Part shown: piece by piece, positions 24,313 to 32,322 of the stretch
How positions within the stretch are numbered: the stretch's first letter is position 1
Layout of the letters: the number at the start of each line of letters is the position of its first letter
Assembly: GCF_037176765.1 (NCBI RefSeq)
Contig: NC_090034.1
Location: 94,898,500-94,962,499 of the forward strand
Reading direction: 5' to 3'
Length of the DNA: 64,000 nt
Source of the DNA: Anolis sagrei
Taxonomy: Eukaryota; Chordata; Lepidosauria; Squamata; Anolidae
Notes under the pieces: generated by a model
What the model was told of the DNA's origin: nothing
The model's input: the letters and a program-made list of their open reading frames with translations, nothing else
The model's database searches: none
Position numbers and translations under genes: made by a program

Positions 24313-26136
24313 AAAGGAAGGCACACGCTTTCTAGGGGTGGTGGACTTTAACCTGGGAGCAATCGCGTTTAACAAACACAATTCCTCCCACATTAAAGGG
24401 TTGTTTGGAACCACCCTTGGATCTGAAACTCCATGCCCTTTGAGCATGCTCTCTCAGATCTAGGGAATACCACATTAGAAAGAGTGACTACATCAAATAA
24501 ATAACTCAACCACACACACACCGAGAATGAACATATGCCTCAGACTGTATCTACTAGGCATGGTTAGGTACTATTGAATCTTAGTAATTTAGAATAAAGT
24601 CAGAAAAATTAACTTTTTGAAGCAATTTTGAAGTTTTTAAGAAAACCGGAACTCCCTTTGCCCTTCCAAAGCTAATCTCGCCATTTTCTTCCAACTCAGG
24701 AAGTGAGTCGGAAGCATTTGGAGGCAAGCAGCTTGCATGCTGGAATGCTTGCCTCCCAGCCAACGAGGGGAGAAGTTTTGGGGAGAGGAGGGGTTTTGGC
24801 ACGGCAGCCATCACGCTATATAAAGGGCAGCACATGGCTTAGAAGCTCATTGTGAGCCTGGGAAGGGAAGAGGAAAGAAAAAGGGAAGGGGTGTTGTGAA
24901 GGGAGGTTAGAAGAAGAGCGGTTGGAAGGGCAGGGTAAGCGAAGAAGGGCTGGGAGCAGGACTGTTACCTGCCTGCCTGCCTGCCTTGCAGCCTTTTGTG
25001 TGTTGTTGCTGTTGGGGGGGGGGGGGGGGAGAGTAGGGCAGCAGAGAATCAGGGCAGGGAGAAGGGCTCTTCTGCAACTGCATCCGCCATTAACAAAGCA
25101 ATTTGAAAATTTCCGAATTTTTTTCGGAAAAAAATCAGAATTCTATTCCGAATCGAACCACCAGTGCCCCCTACATCCAACATGAATTTTGATCCATTTT
25201 TTAATCAACTAAGCCTAGTATCTACATTGTCTAGTTCATACAATTTGACCCCACTTTAATTGCCCTAGCTCAAAGCTAAGAAATCCCAGAAGCTGTAAAT
25301 CTATAAGGTCCTTAGCTTTCTCTGCCAACGAGTGCAGGTGCCTCACTAAACTGCAACTCCCAGGATTCCATTGCATTGAGGCGTTGCAGTTAAGGTAGCA
25401 TCAAAAATTTGACAGTGTAGATGCACCCCTAGATTTATTTCTATCCACCCAGTTAGTTGGTCGTATCTTGTTGAAGAGGATTGTTGAAGGCTTTCATGGC
25501 TGGAATCGCTGGGTTGCTGCGAGTTTTCCAGGCTGTATGGCCATGTTCCAGAAGCATTTTCTCTGCCTACATCTATGGCAGGAATTCTCAGAAGTTGAGG
25601 GGTCAACACATCAGACCCCTTAACCTCTGAGGATGCCTGCCATAGATGTGTCGAAATGCTTCTGGAACATGGCCATACAGCCCGGAAAACTACAAAGATC
25701 GTTTGCATTTCTCCTTCTACCTCCATTTTCTTTCTAACCAACAGGAAATGGAGCTCTACATTTACACATCAGAAGCTGCCAAAGCACCTGCCATGTTCCT
25801 CAGAAACAGGTTTTTGGACCAATAGAGATCTCTATGCAAGGGGTCTGTTGCTTTGGAAACCACTGCAATAGGAAAGAAAATGCTCATCCAACCCCAACTA
25901 ATCAAGCATGGGAAACTACCAGTGGATTATATGGACACAGAAATCAAACCAGCAATTTCACCGACCCTGGTCATGGATATGGTCTCTTCCGGGACTTTGA
26001 GTGTGAGGATTACATTGTTGATAATGGCACAGAGTGGTCCGTCATTGATCCTGGAGCTAAGGGCAAAGGGGCCACACTTCAGATCAGTGCTTTACTAGTC
26101 ACTCTTGTGGTTACCGTCCATGGGCTAACTGGGTGA
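14818..26136 (+). CDS. Copy B: complete TEX101/CD177-like two-LU-domain GPI-anchored protein, five exons
   Basis: Coding exons 14818-14884, 17353-17502, 20261-20449, 23181-23315 and 25745-26136 join in one open frame of 933 bases (310 residues plus stop). All introns are phase 1 with GT/AG ends. The layout is a hydrophobic signal peptide (about residues 1-23), LU domain 1 in exons 2-3, LU domain 2 in exons 4-5, a stalk with NQT, NFT and NGT sequons, and a hydrophobic GPI-type tail. LU1 keeps only the C1-C5, C4-C6 and C9-C10 cysteines, the same reduced set as mammalian TEX101 and CD177. LU2 has nine cysteines because C2 is serine (CKPSS). LYPD3 follows about 22 kb downstream, as expected for this cluster. 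It is the paralogue of copy A. An alternative acceptor 9 bases downstream in exon 2 would keep frame. Function is inferred only by family: surface glycoprotein, possibly reproductive or leukocyte. Confidence 0.88.
15021..15064. repeat. (ATT)n microsatellite
   Basis: About fourteen ATT triplets in copy B intron 1. Confidence 0.95.
15703..16573 (-). mobile_element. Penelope-like retroelement with GIY-YIG endonuclease region and 14-base target duplication
   Basis: Perfect duplication atgctattgtgtgt at 15689-15702 and 16574-16587. The minus strand encodes the C-terminal GIY-YIG-like endonuclease region of Penelope elements (CSCEQVYIGTTK-like start in 16340-16370, then IKEHERHC, SAIAEHLMNQPGH, HHVRRHREAIEI). 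Both ends carry inverted copies of the same ~120-base sequence. That sequence contains a hammerhead-like core (CTGAGGA at 16491 and GAAAC at 16518). It is a 5'-truncated copy of 871 bases. Confidence 0.88.
16491..16530 (+). ncRNA. Hammerhead-ribozyme-like core in the PLE end
   Basis: CTGAGGA (fits CUGANGA) at 16491-16497, a short hairpin around ccatagat, GAAAC at 16518-16522, then GTC. Flanking ccu/agg could form stem I. Hammerhead motifs are known in Penelope-like elements. Activity here is not shown. Confidence 0.5.
16702..16897. repeat. Near-perfect palindrome, arms ~93 bases
   Basis: Arm 16702-16795 and its complement 16805-16897 (tttgtgggactaacataac against gttatgttaatcccacaaac). The same terminal sequence appears singly at 39366. 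Confidence 0.85.
17001..17243 (+). mobile_element. tRNA-derived SINE of the ACA_SINE2 type
   Basis: Head ggagcccagtggcgcaatgg with B-box ggtttgaatcc. Tail agcaacttgtggtttctcaa and then a (CA)n run to 17264. Confidence 0.9.
17353..17502 (+). CDS. Copy B exon 2: first half of LU domain 1
   Basis: Exon of 150 bases, phase 1/1, acceptor cacttcag and donor gtaagt. It contains MCHS (C1), an NYT sequon, ITCLP (C4) and NACI (C5). Cysteines C2 and C3 are absent. A tandem acceptor at 17361 would remove three residues (NAGNAG-like choice with 9-base spacing). No counterpart is in the window for copy A, whose exon 2 must lie left of position 1. Confidence 0.85.
17761..17900. repeat. Copy B side of the duplicated intron matching 11-130
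   Basis: Shares ccatttatctatgggtcatg and following ~100 bases with the left edge of the window. This locates copy A exon 2 just outside the window. Confidence 0.85.
17922..18150 (-). mobile_element. (ATG)n tract and L2/CR1-like LINE 3' tail
   Basis: About twelve ATG units (17922-17957), then taccgccctatctccccgag, a common reptile LINE 3' UTR phrase. Exact family not settled. Confidence 0.5.
18151..18773. other. Copy B intron 2, unassigned
   Basis: No recognisable exon or clear repeat ends. Likely diverged repeat DNA. Confidence 0.4.
18774..19376. mobile_element. Tigger-like MITE (gcagtccc family) split by a LINE fragment
   Basis: Family sequence at 18774-18840 (acaaggattggtgataaagc) and 19251-19376, ending gtaacttggggactgcc. 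The LINE fragment lies between. Confidence 0.65.
18842..19250 (-). mobile_element. Non-LTR retrotransposon 3' fragment with C-terminal zinc knuckle
   Basis: The minus strand encodes the end of a reverse-transcriptase ORF (SSAAEFEEA, then CPHCRRRCRSRIGLHSH, a C2H2-type finger) followed by a (TAAG)n tail. Relatives lie at 34040, 45999, 48336 and 55400. Family not named with certainty. Confidence 0.7.
19622..19848 (+). mobile_element. Penelope-like element end fragment
   Basis: Contains gtgaaacgtcaggagataatg and catagcccgg-like end. Older and more diverged than 15703-16573. Confidence 0.7.
19903..20035. mobile_element. MITE fragment (gtgcatacgcactacagaatt)
   Basis: One half of the palindromic MITE family described at 10330. 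Confidence 0.6.
20261..20449 (+). CDS. Copy B exon 3: second half of LU domain 1
   Basis: Exon of 189 bases between acceptor ctacctcag and donor gtaaaa, phase 1/1. It holds RSC (C6) and NYCSSDLCN (C9, C10), plus an NKT sequon near its end. Length and phase are identical to copy A exon 3. Confidence 0.88.
20450..21065. other. Copy B intron 3, duplicated with copy A
   Basis: The first ~180 bases match copy A after its exon 3 (3087-3290). No gene seen. Confidence 0.6.
21066..21308 (-). mobile_element. ACA_SINE2-type SINE
   Basis: Minus-oriented. Carries private variants (gacattgtgcaggggatgcc, ctctcaagtccc) that reappear in the fragment at 32383-32479. Confidence 0.88.
21311..22116. mobile_element. 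hAT element with internal GACCAGGG minisatellite
   Basis: Ends cagtggttcccaacct and aggttacgaatcactg. Target duplication gtttaacc/gtttaact (7 of 8). The array occupies 21327-21597. The rest is shared with the copy at 32306-33090. Confidence 0.85.
21327..21597. repeat. Minisatellite, ~16-17-base unit GACCAGGGACCACTTT
   Basis: About sixteen imperfect units inside a hAT element. On the minus strand they read as a repetitive peptide that has no coding meaning. Confidence 0.92.
22125..22680. other. Copy B intron 3, duplicated with copy A 4930-6420
   Basis: Matches copy A around 4970-5110 and 6204-6400 (tgaattttaattgttaa). This is the empty counterpart of the SINE and LTR insertion of copy A. A run of G lies at 22536. 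Confidence 0.6.
22682..23147 (-). mobile_element. L2-type LINE 3' fragment close to copy B exon 4
   Basis: (TTTA)n tail at 22683-22722, then the L2 3' coding end on the minus strand (ccactgctgagaaggccctg; FVNKL-like RKVKTWL end). Absent from copy A (6395). It ends about 33 bases before exon 4. Confidence 0.75.
23181..23315 (+). CDS. Copy B exon 4: first half of LU domain 2
   Basis: Exon of 135 bases after acceptor ataatatag, donor gtgcgt, phase 1/1. Cysteines occur in NCKPSS, KKCY, VTCRS and FCYQG. An L2 LINE fragment ends only about 33 bases before the exon, so little of the original polypyrimidine tract remains on that side. Confidence 0.88.
23316..23697. other. Copy B intron 4, duplicated with copy A
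   Basis: From about 23594 it matches copy A 7006-7080 (ggatctcctgccatgaggat). No gene seen. Confidence 0.6.
23698..24413. mobile_element. Copy B-specific insertion of ~0.7 kb, with (CA)n
   Basis: Present in copy B only. Copy A passes from tcaatagct directly to gacctgaacctcc at the matching site. The insert contains an internal inverted pair (caaagcaggaaaaccctgc) and (CA)20 at 24272-24311. No family recognised. Confidence 0.5.
24555..25217. mobile_element. Non-autonomous hAT element with perfect 8-base target duplication
   Basis: Ends taggcatggtt and aactaagccta. Duplication gtatctac at 24547-24554 and 25218-25225. The uninterrupted site survives in copy A near 7208. Contains a TATA-like ctatataaaggg at 24817 and a run of 16 G. 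Confidence 0.93.
25226..25430. mobile_element. Remainder of the MITE hit by the hAT at 24555
   Basis: Ends with gacagtgtagatgcacccc. Counterpart of the copy A MITE at 7204. Confidence 0.65.
25476..25697. mobile_element. Penelope-like ends in head-to-head palindrome
   Basis: Two inverted arms (aaggctttcatggctggaat ... and catggccatacagcccgg) with only a short centre. The body of the element is missing. Confidence 0.75.
25745..26136 (+). CDS. Copy B exon 5: end of LU domain 2, stalk, GPI tail and stop
   Basis: Starts after acceptor accaacag and ends with TGA at 26134-26136. It contains RSC, STC and VCCFGNHCN, then a stalk with NQT, NFT and NGT, and a hydrophobic terminus (LLVTLVVTV). It is shorter than copy A by the 36-base repeat region. 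Downstream sequence stays similar to copy A until about 26287 (9918 in A), which marks the preserved edge of the duplicated block. Confidence 0.88.
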
Positions 26137-26286
26137 GATGCCTTGATTCCCAAGCTCTGTGATCTGATTTTGGAAGAGGTATATTTTAGAAGAGAAGGAA
26201 AACATGGCACCACCTGGGAATAGATCTGGAGATGGATCGATCTCTGGGCTTCTGTGGTCTCCTAACTATCAACCAATTGTGAACAT

Positions 26287-26480
26287 AGGTTGGATCTATA
26301 CTGCCATATAATTCTAATAATTAAAGCGGATTATCCATACTATCTAGATTATCTGGATGAATATTCAAATCAGATAATCCCGATTATCTGCTTTGAACTG
26401 GATTACATGAGTCCACCATGCCAAATAATCCAGTTCAAAGCAGATCATCTGGATTTTATATTTCAGTGTAGATGGGGCCT
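26287..26480. mobile_element. Palindromic MITE (gtgtagatggggcc end)
   Basis: Internal ccatataattc/gattatctg repeats, as at 9923-10070. It marks the end of the duplicated block. Confidence 0.7.
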
Positions 26481-26675
26481 AAAATAGCACTGAATTGTTT
26501 GAAAGAGACATTTCTATGTAATGTGTTCTGGTTTTCATCTGTGAAATGTTGGAGGGTGTGCTATGGAATCCTGGGATTTGCAGTATAGGAAGGGCACTTA
26601 GAGCGATCAGCCAGTATCAGATTTCATAGGATGCAGGCATGCCAGGCGAAATGAACTCACAGTGCTATACCACTG

Positions 26676-29030
26676 TGCTTTTGTTATTGTTCATTCATTC
26701 AGTCGTTTCTGACTCTTCGTGACCTTATGGACCAGCCCATGCCAGAGCTCCCTGTCGGCCGTCACCTCCCCCAGCTCCTTCAAGGTCAATCCAGTCTCTT
26801 CAATGATGCCATCCATCCATCTTGCCCTTTGTCGGCCCCTCTTCCTTTTTCCTTCCATTTTCCCCAGCATCATTGTCTTCTCTAAGTTTTGCTTTCTTCT
26901 CACGATGTGGCCAAAGTACTTCAGCTTTGCCTCTAGTATCCTTCCCTCCAATGAGCAGCCGGGCTTTATTTCCTGAAGTATGGACTGGTTGGATCTTCTC
27001 ACAGTCCAAGGCACTCTCAGAACTTTCCTCCAACACCACAGTTCAGAAGCATCTATCTTCCTTCGCTCAGCCTTCCCTATGGTCCAGCTCCCACATCCGT
27101 AGGTGACTATGGGGAATGCCATTGCTTTAACTATGTGGATCTTCGTTGCCAGTGTGATGTCTCTATGCTTCACTATTTTATCAAGATTGGTCATTGGTCT
27201 CCTCCCAAGAAGTAAGCGTCTCCTGATTTCCTGGCTGTAGTAATCTTTGCACCTAGAAATCCAAAGTCTGTCACTGCCTCCACGTTTTCTCCCTCTATTT
27301 CCCAGTTGTCAATCATTTTTATTGCCATAATCTTGGTTTTTTTGATGTTTAGCTGTAACCCAGCTTTTGGGCTTTCTTCTTTCACCTTGATTAGAAGGCT
27401 CCTCAGTTCCTCCTCACTTTTGGCCATCAAAGTGCTATCATCTGCATATCTAAGGTTGTTAATGTTTCTTCCAGCAATTTTCACCCCAGCCTTGCATTTG
27501 TCAAGCCACGCACATTGCATGATGTGTTCTGCATACAAGTTGAATAGGTTGGGTGAGAGTATACAACACCGCCGTACGCCTTTCCCAATCTGTTGTTCCA
27601 TGGTCAGTTCTTACTGTTGCTAATTGGTCCATATACCGATTCCTCAGGAGAGACAAGGTGATTTGGTATGCCTATTCCACCAAGAACTTGCCACAATTAT
27701 TTATGATCCACACAGTCAAAGGCTTTAGAATAGTCAATAAAACAGAAGTAGATGTTTTTCTGAAACTCCTTGCCTTTCTCCATTATCCAGCAAATATTGT
27801 CAATTTGATCTCTCGTTCCTCTGCCTTTTCGAAACACAGCTTGTACATCTGGCAACTCTCACTCCATGTCTTGCTGGAGTCTTCCTTGTAGGATCTTGAG
27901 CATTACCTTACTGGCATGAGAAATAAGGGCCACTGTACGGAAGTTTGAGCAGTCTTTCTCATTTCCCTTTTTTGGTATGGGGATATAAGTTGATTTTTTC
28001 CAGTTTGATGGCCATTCTTGTCTTTTCCATATTTGCTGGCATATGGCATGCATCACCAGAGGCGGCCCTAGGTAATTTTCAACGGTAAGCAAACAGTATT
28101 TTGGTGCCCCCCTCCCCCAACCAATCATTGATATATATTTTCTGTTTGTCATGGGAGTTCTGTGTGCCATATTTGTTTCAATTCCATAATTGGTGGAGTT
28201 CAGAATGCTCTTTGATTGTAGGTGAACTATACATCCCAGTAACTACACTTGCCGCACTTGTTCCCTTGCCTGGCCCGCTTTGGGTCCGGAGGCGTGCCTG
28301 AAGACCCCGGCATGTGCACCAAAAGTCACCTCTTCTCCTGACATTCTCCTCAGCCATTGGGACCAAGAGAGAGAGAGAGAGACAGAGGTGGAGATGCCCA
28401 CCTTTCCTGAAGGTAGGCACAAAAACAAAGGAGGGAGCGGAAGTGGGAGATACCTCCAACCGGAGAGGCTCTCTCTCTCTCTCTCTCTCTCTTGGTCCCC
28501 ATGGCTGAAGAGAAAGTCAGGAGAAGAGGCGACTTTTGGTGCGCACGCTGGGGTCTTCAGACACGGCTCCGGACCCGAAGCGGGCCAGCTGTGGCGGCTC
28601 CGCCCCTTGGCCCTCCCGTGGATTGGGGAGAGGAGAGGAGGTGGGTGGAGCGCCGGGGATCGGGAAAGGGAGCCAGTCATGGGAAAGGATCGAACGCGGA
28701 GAACGATTGGGCGCTGGCTCTGCTCGCGCACCCGGTGGCCGGGTGGAGCAGGAACGAGAGGGGCTAGGTGAGGCTCAAGGGCCCGGCCCCTTTGGGAAGA
28801 GGATCGCCCGGCAGTGAGGCAAGAAAGCCGAGGCTCCCCCCGGACTGCTAGGGCTGTTGTGAGCTGAGGGGGAGCTCCTCAAGTGGTGGTCGAGGGGCAT
28901 TTACAGAGGCGCCTCTGCCCCCCTGGCAAAAAAAAGTGTTCTGCGACTGCTTACTTCGCGTAATGGACGAGCCGCCCCTGTGCATCACCTTGACAGCATC
29001 ATCTTTCAAGATTTTAAACTTGTGCTAAAT
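26676..29030 (-). mobile_element. Bov-B (RTE) LINE, 5'-truncated, interrupted by a hAT
   Basis: The minus strand encodes the Bov-B reverse transcriptase: a KKGNEKDCSNFRTVALISH block, then the LRYADDSTLM active-site motif, and the C-terminal region with SELWCWRKVLRVPWT. The 3' end (ttcattcattcagtcgtttc complement) is typical of Bov-B. Frame is broken in several places. The hAT at 28057-28980 splits it. Confidence 0.9.
28057..28980. mobile_element. GC-rich hAT element with perfect 8-base target duplication
   Basis: Ends cagaggcggccctagg and the complement of caggggcggctcgtcc. Duplication tgcatcac at 28049-28056 and 28981-28988. The interior holds (GA)n and (CT)n tracts and an inverted repeat (about 28266-28385 against 28460-28588). 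A shorter relative is at 43503-43810. Long open frames here are compositional. Confidence 0.9.
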
Positions 29031-29167
29031 GATTTTAAACCACTGTGTTGAATGAGCTAGTTAAATGAAAAAAAAATCAGCTCAGGATGTAGATTGTGCC
29101 ACTAGAGGGCCAAAGCAACATTGCATGACTCCTGTTTGCTCAATAGGCTAAAAATTATGTCCTGATT

Positions 29168-29405
29168 GTCGAAGGCTTTCATGGCTGGAATCACTCAGTT
29201 CTTGTGGGTTTTTTCGGGCTATATGGCCATGTTCTAGAGGCATTTCTCCTGACGTTTCGCCTGCATCTATGGCAATCATCCTCAGAGGTGAGGTCTAATA
29301 TTTCGAATCACCTCTGAGGATGCTTGCCATAGATGCAGGCGAAACGTCAGGAGAAATGCCTCTAGAACATGGCCATATAGCCCGAAAAAACCCACAAGAA
29401 CTGAG
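29168..29405. mobile_element. Penelope-like fold-back, 12-base target duplication
   Basis: Duplication tatgtcctgatt at 29156-29167 and 29406-29417. Two ~110-base arms are inverted copies of the PLE end, each with a hammerhead-like core (CTGAGGA at 29314, GAAAC at 29341, and the mirror). No coding part. Confidence 0.9.
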
Positions 29406-29550
29406 TATGTCCTGATTATTAGGGAACTCAATGTCCGTGTTGCTGTTTTTTGTTGTGGTGGGTGCATTCCTTCATTCTAGTGTGTGTGCATTTATCTAGA
29501 CCAGTGGTTCTCAACCTTCCTAATGTTGTGACTCCTTAATACAGTTTCTC

Positions 29551-31045
29551 TTTTTTAAAGAAATAATTTTTATTAGTATGTTGCATAAGATAGCAGAGTA
29601 TAACATAAAATAACATAGTATATGATTGTGTAAACATTATATAGACTACTATAAAAATTAAAAGAGAAAAAAGAAAAAAAGAGAAAATCTGACTTCTGTT
29701 CTTCCTCCTCTTGCATTTTACCAATTTATATTACCATATTTTTCTAAAAAGAAAAAAAGAAAAAATTCCCTCCATCTTCCATTCCACTTATCCTCATTCT
29801 TTTTATTTAATGTCCATTATTCATATAGTTCTCAAGGACCTTCCAGTCCATCATTCTCATTCTTTCCCGTTACCTTGTTTAAGCAAAAATGTCAATTTAT
29901 CCATATACTTTATTTTGTCCAACCATTGTATTTTCGAAGGGATCATTTCCTGGGTTGTTGTAGGTTTTTTCGGGCTATATGGCCATGTTTTAGAGGCATT
30001 CTCTCCTGACATTTCACCTGCATCTATGGCAAGCATCCTCAGAGTTAGTGAGGTCTGTTGGAACTAGGAAAAAAATGATTTATATATCTGTGGAATGACC
30101 AGGGTGGGACAAAGAACTCTTGTCTGCTGGAGCTAGGTGTGAATGTTTCAACTGACCACCTTCATTAGCATTTGATGACCTGGCAATTTTTTGGTGTGAC
30201 TTGCTAGTGCCTCAATCTTTTGTTGAGAGGTGATTAGATGTCCCTGATTGTTTCCTCTCTGTTGTTTTGCTGTTGTAATTTTAGAGGTTTTTAATACTGG
30301 TAGCCAGATTTTGTTCATTTTCATGGTCTCCTCCTTTCTGTTGAAATTGTCCACATGCCTATGGATTTCAATGGCCTCTCTGTGTACTTTGAGAAATCCA
30401 ACTTTTCCTAGTTCCAACAGACTTCACTACCTCTGAGGATGCTTGCCATAGATGCAGGCGAAATGTCAGGAGAGAATGCCTCTAGAACATGGCCATATAG
30501 CCCAAAAAAACCTACAACAACCCAGTGATTCCGGCCATGAAAGCCTTCGACAATACATGGATCATTTCCTGTTTCCAAAATTTAGCAAAAATAATTCTTG
30601 CCGCTGTTGCAAAGGATGTAAACAGTTTATCGATATTATCATTAAATATCTCTGATTCAAACATTCCTGAAAGATAAAATTCTGGTCTCACTGGAAATAA
30701 TTTTTTTTAACATTCTGCATGTATGTTTCTCCAATATTCAGCTGTTTTGTCACAAGACCACCACATGTGGTAATATGACCCTTCATGTGATTTACATTTC
30801 CAACATTTGTTATCAGCATTTTTATATATTATTCCTATTTTTTTTTTGGTGTAATATGCCAGCGGTGCAACATCTTTAACCAGTTTTCCTGTATATCTGT
30901 AGCATAGGTATATTTTAGACATTATGTCCAAATTCATTCCCATTCCCTCAACCCGATCGTTCTTCCAATATTTCGAATCATAGAATTTTTGATTTCCTCT
31001 GTTTCTGTTGCCCATCCAATAAGTTTATTATAAATTCTTGTAATG
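29551..31045 (-). mobile_element. L1 LINE 3' part inserted in a hAT
   Basis: Target duplication ccttaatacagtttctc at 29534-29550 and 31046-31062. Poly-T at the left is the minus-strand A-tail. The minus strand at 30707-31015 encodes the L1 ORF2 C-terminus (NKCWKCKSHEGSYYHMWWSC). Heavily 5'-truncated. Confidence 0.9.
29953..30558 (-). mobile_element. Penelope-like element inserted in the L1
   Basis: Target duplication ggatcatttcctg at 29940-29952 and 30559-30571. Both ends are inverted copies of the PLE terminal region. The middle holds the end of the endonuclease region (HRHVDNFNRKEETMKMNK). Confidence 0.92.
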
Positions 31046-31526
31046 CCTTAATACAGTTTCTCAAAGAGCATTCTGAACTCGACCAACGATGGAATTGTAC
31101 CAAACTTGGCACACAGAACTCCCATGACCTACAGAAAATACTGGAAGGGCCTTGTGGACATTGACCTTGGGTTTTAGAGTTGTAGTTCACCTAGAGAGCA
31201 CTGTGGACCCAAACAATGATGGATCTGGACCAAACTTAGCACAAATACTCAATATGCCCAAATGTGACAACTGGTGGAGTTTGGGGAAAACATAACTTGA
31301 CATTTGGGAGTTGTAGTTGCTGGGATTTATAGTTCACCTACAATCAAAGAGCATTCTGAACCCCACCAATGATAGAATTGGGACAAGCTTCTCACACAGA
31401 ACCTCCACGAACAACAGAAAATACTATGTTCTCTGATGGTCTTTGGTGACTCCTCTGACACCCCTTCGCAACCCCCCCCCCCCCCCCGGGGTCACAATTT
31501 CCAGGTTGAGAAACACTGATCTAGAC

Positions 31527-32305
31527 TCTTCAAACATTGAAGCATGTTTGAAGAGTCTACTTCTTCTCTTCTTCTCTGTCCAGAAGGGGTGGAAATGGAG
31601 GTTGACCACAGGGGACCATTGGCCAGCTCTTATATGGCTCTCTGACAGCATTTTCTATGAGTGATCAGTTTTAGGACAGATCTCTGTCAGAGCCATCTAT
31701 GCTTTCGTCTTATTGGAGACAGAAGACAGAGACAGAAAACCATTCACACATCACAATTATCCTTACATTATCAGTAGTTTAACTTGGGGAAAAAAGTTAA
31801 CGTCTGCCAAGTGCACTGCAATTAAAATGCAAAGTCTGTTAAAAACATGGCAACACCACCAGTAGGACAAAACTTTGGTTGGCTAGCCAGAAGTTCTTAA
31901 AAGATACAAGGGTTTTGTGAGACACAGAAATCTGCGCTCACTCAGGGCTATGGAAGACAAATCCTCAGTTGGGTTAGTCTTTCTTGCTCAGCATTTGTCT
32001 TCAGAATTTTCTTCTCTGAAATTAAAATGATGAGGCCATGCTATTGCTTTTAATTAGAGTGAAACAGGACCAGCTGGTTCAGATCTCACCTTTTGCATGA
32101 TGTTTCACAATGTCCCTTTTAGGATGCATGGAAGTTGACTTTCCTGACCAAGATCCTGTTGGTGTGCAGTCATCTCCATCAGGATGCATCCACTAAGTTT
32201 CTACATTACAATGTCCCTGCAACTCCCTGTAGTGATGTCTGAGCTGACCCCAAGGCAGATCAGTGGCCGTGTGCAGGGATACCAATAGACAGAGAGGTTT
32301 TTGAT
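31527..32305. other. Intergenic, no feature recognised
   Basis: Apparently single-copy DNA. I looked for LU exons (CYxC, CCxxxxCN) on both strands and saw none. Confidence 0.5.
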
Positions 32306-32322
32306 CAGTGGTTCCCAACCTT

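Larger units (their letters stand above)
29502..31518 (+). mobile_element. hAT element (cagtggttctcaacc family) holding an L1 and a PLE
   Basis: Outer hAT ends cagtggttctcaaccttcc and ccaggttgagaaacactg. Duplication atctagac at 29494-29501 and 31519-31526. Its own sequence is 29502-29550 and 31046-31518. Full relatives lie at 34465-35197 and 37463-38201. Confidence 0.93.

Noticed and set aside
2898-26136. Relation of the LU genes to snake three-finger toxins
   Set aside because: They share the fold family only. Two LU domains, stalk and GPI tail, and the LYPD3 neighbour place them with surface proteins, not secreted toxins.
28243-28771. Long overlapping open frames on both strands with Arg/Glu runs
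   Set aside because: They arise from (GA)n/(CT)n and GC-rich DNA inside a hAT element. No domain is recognisable.
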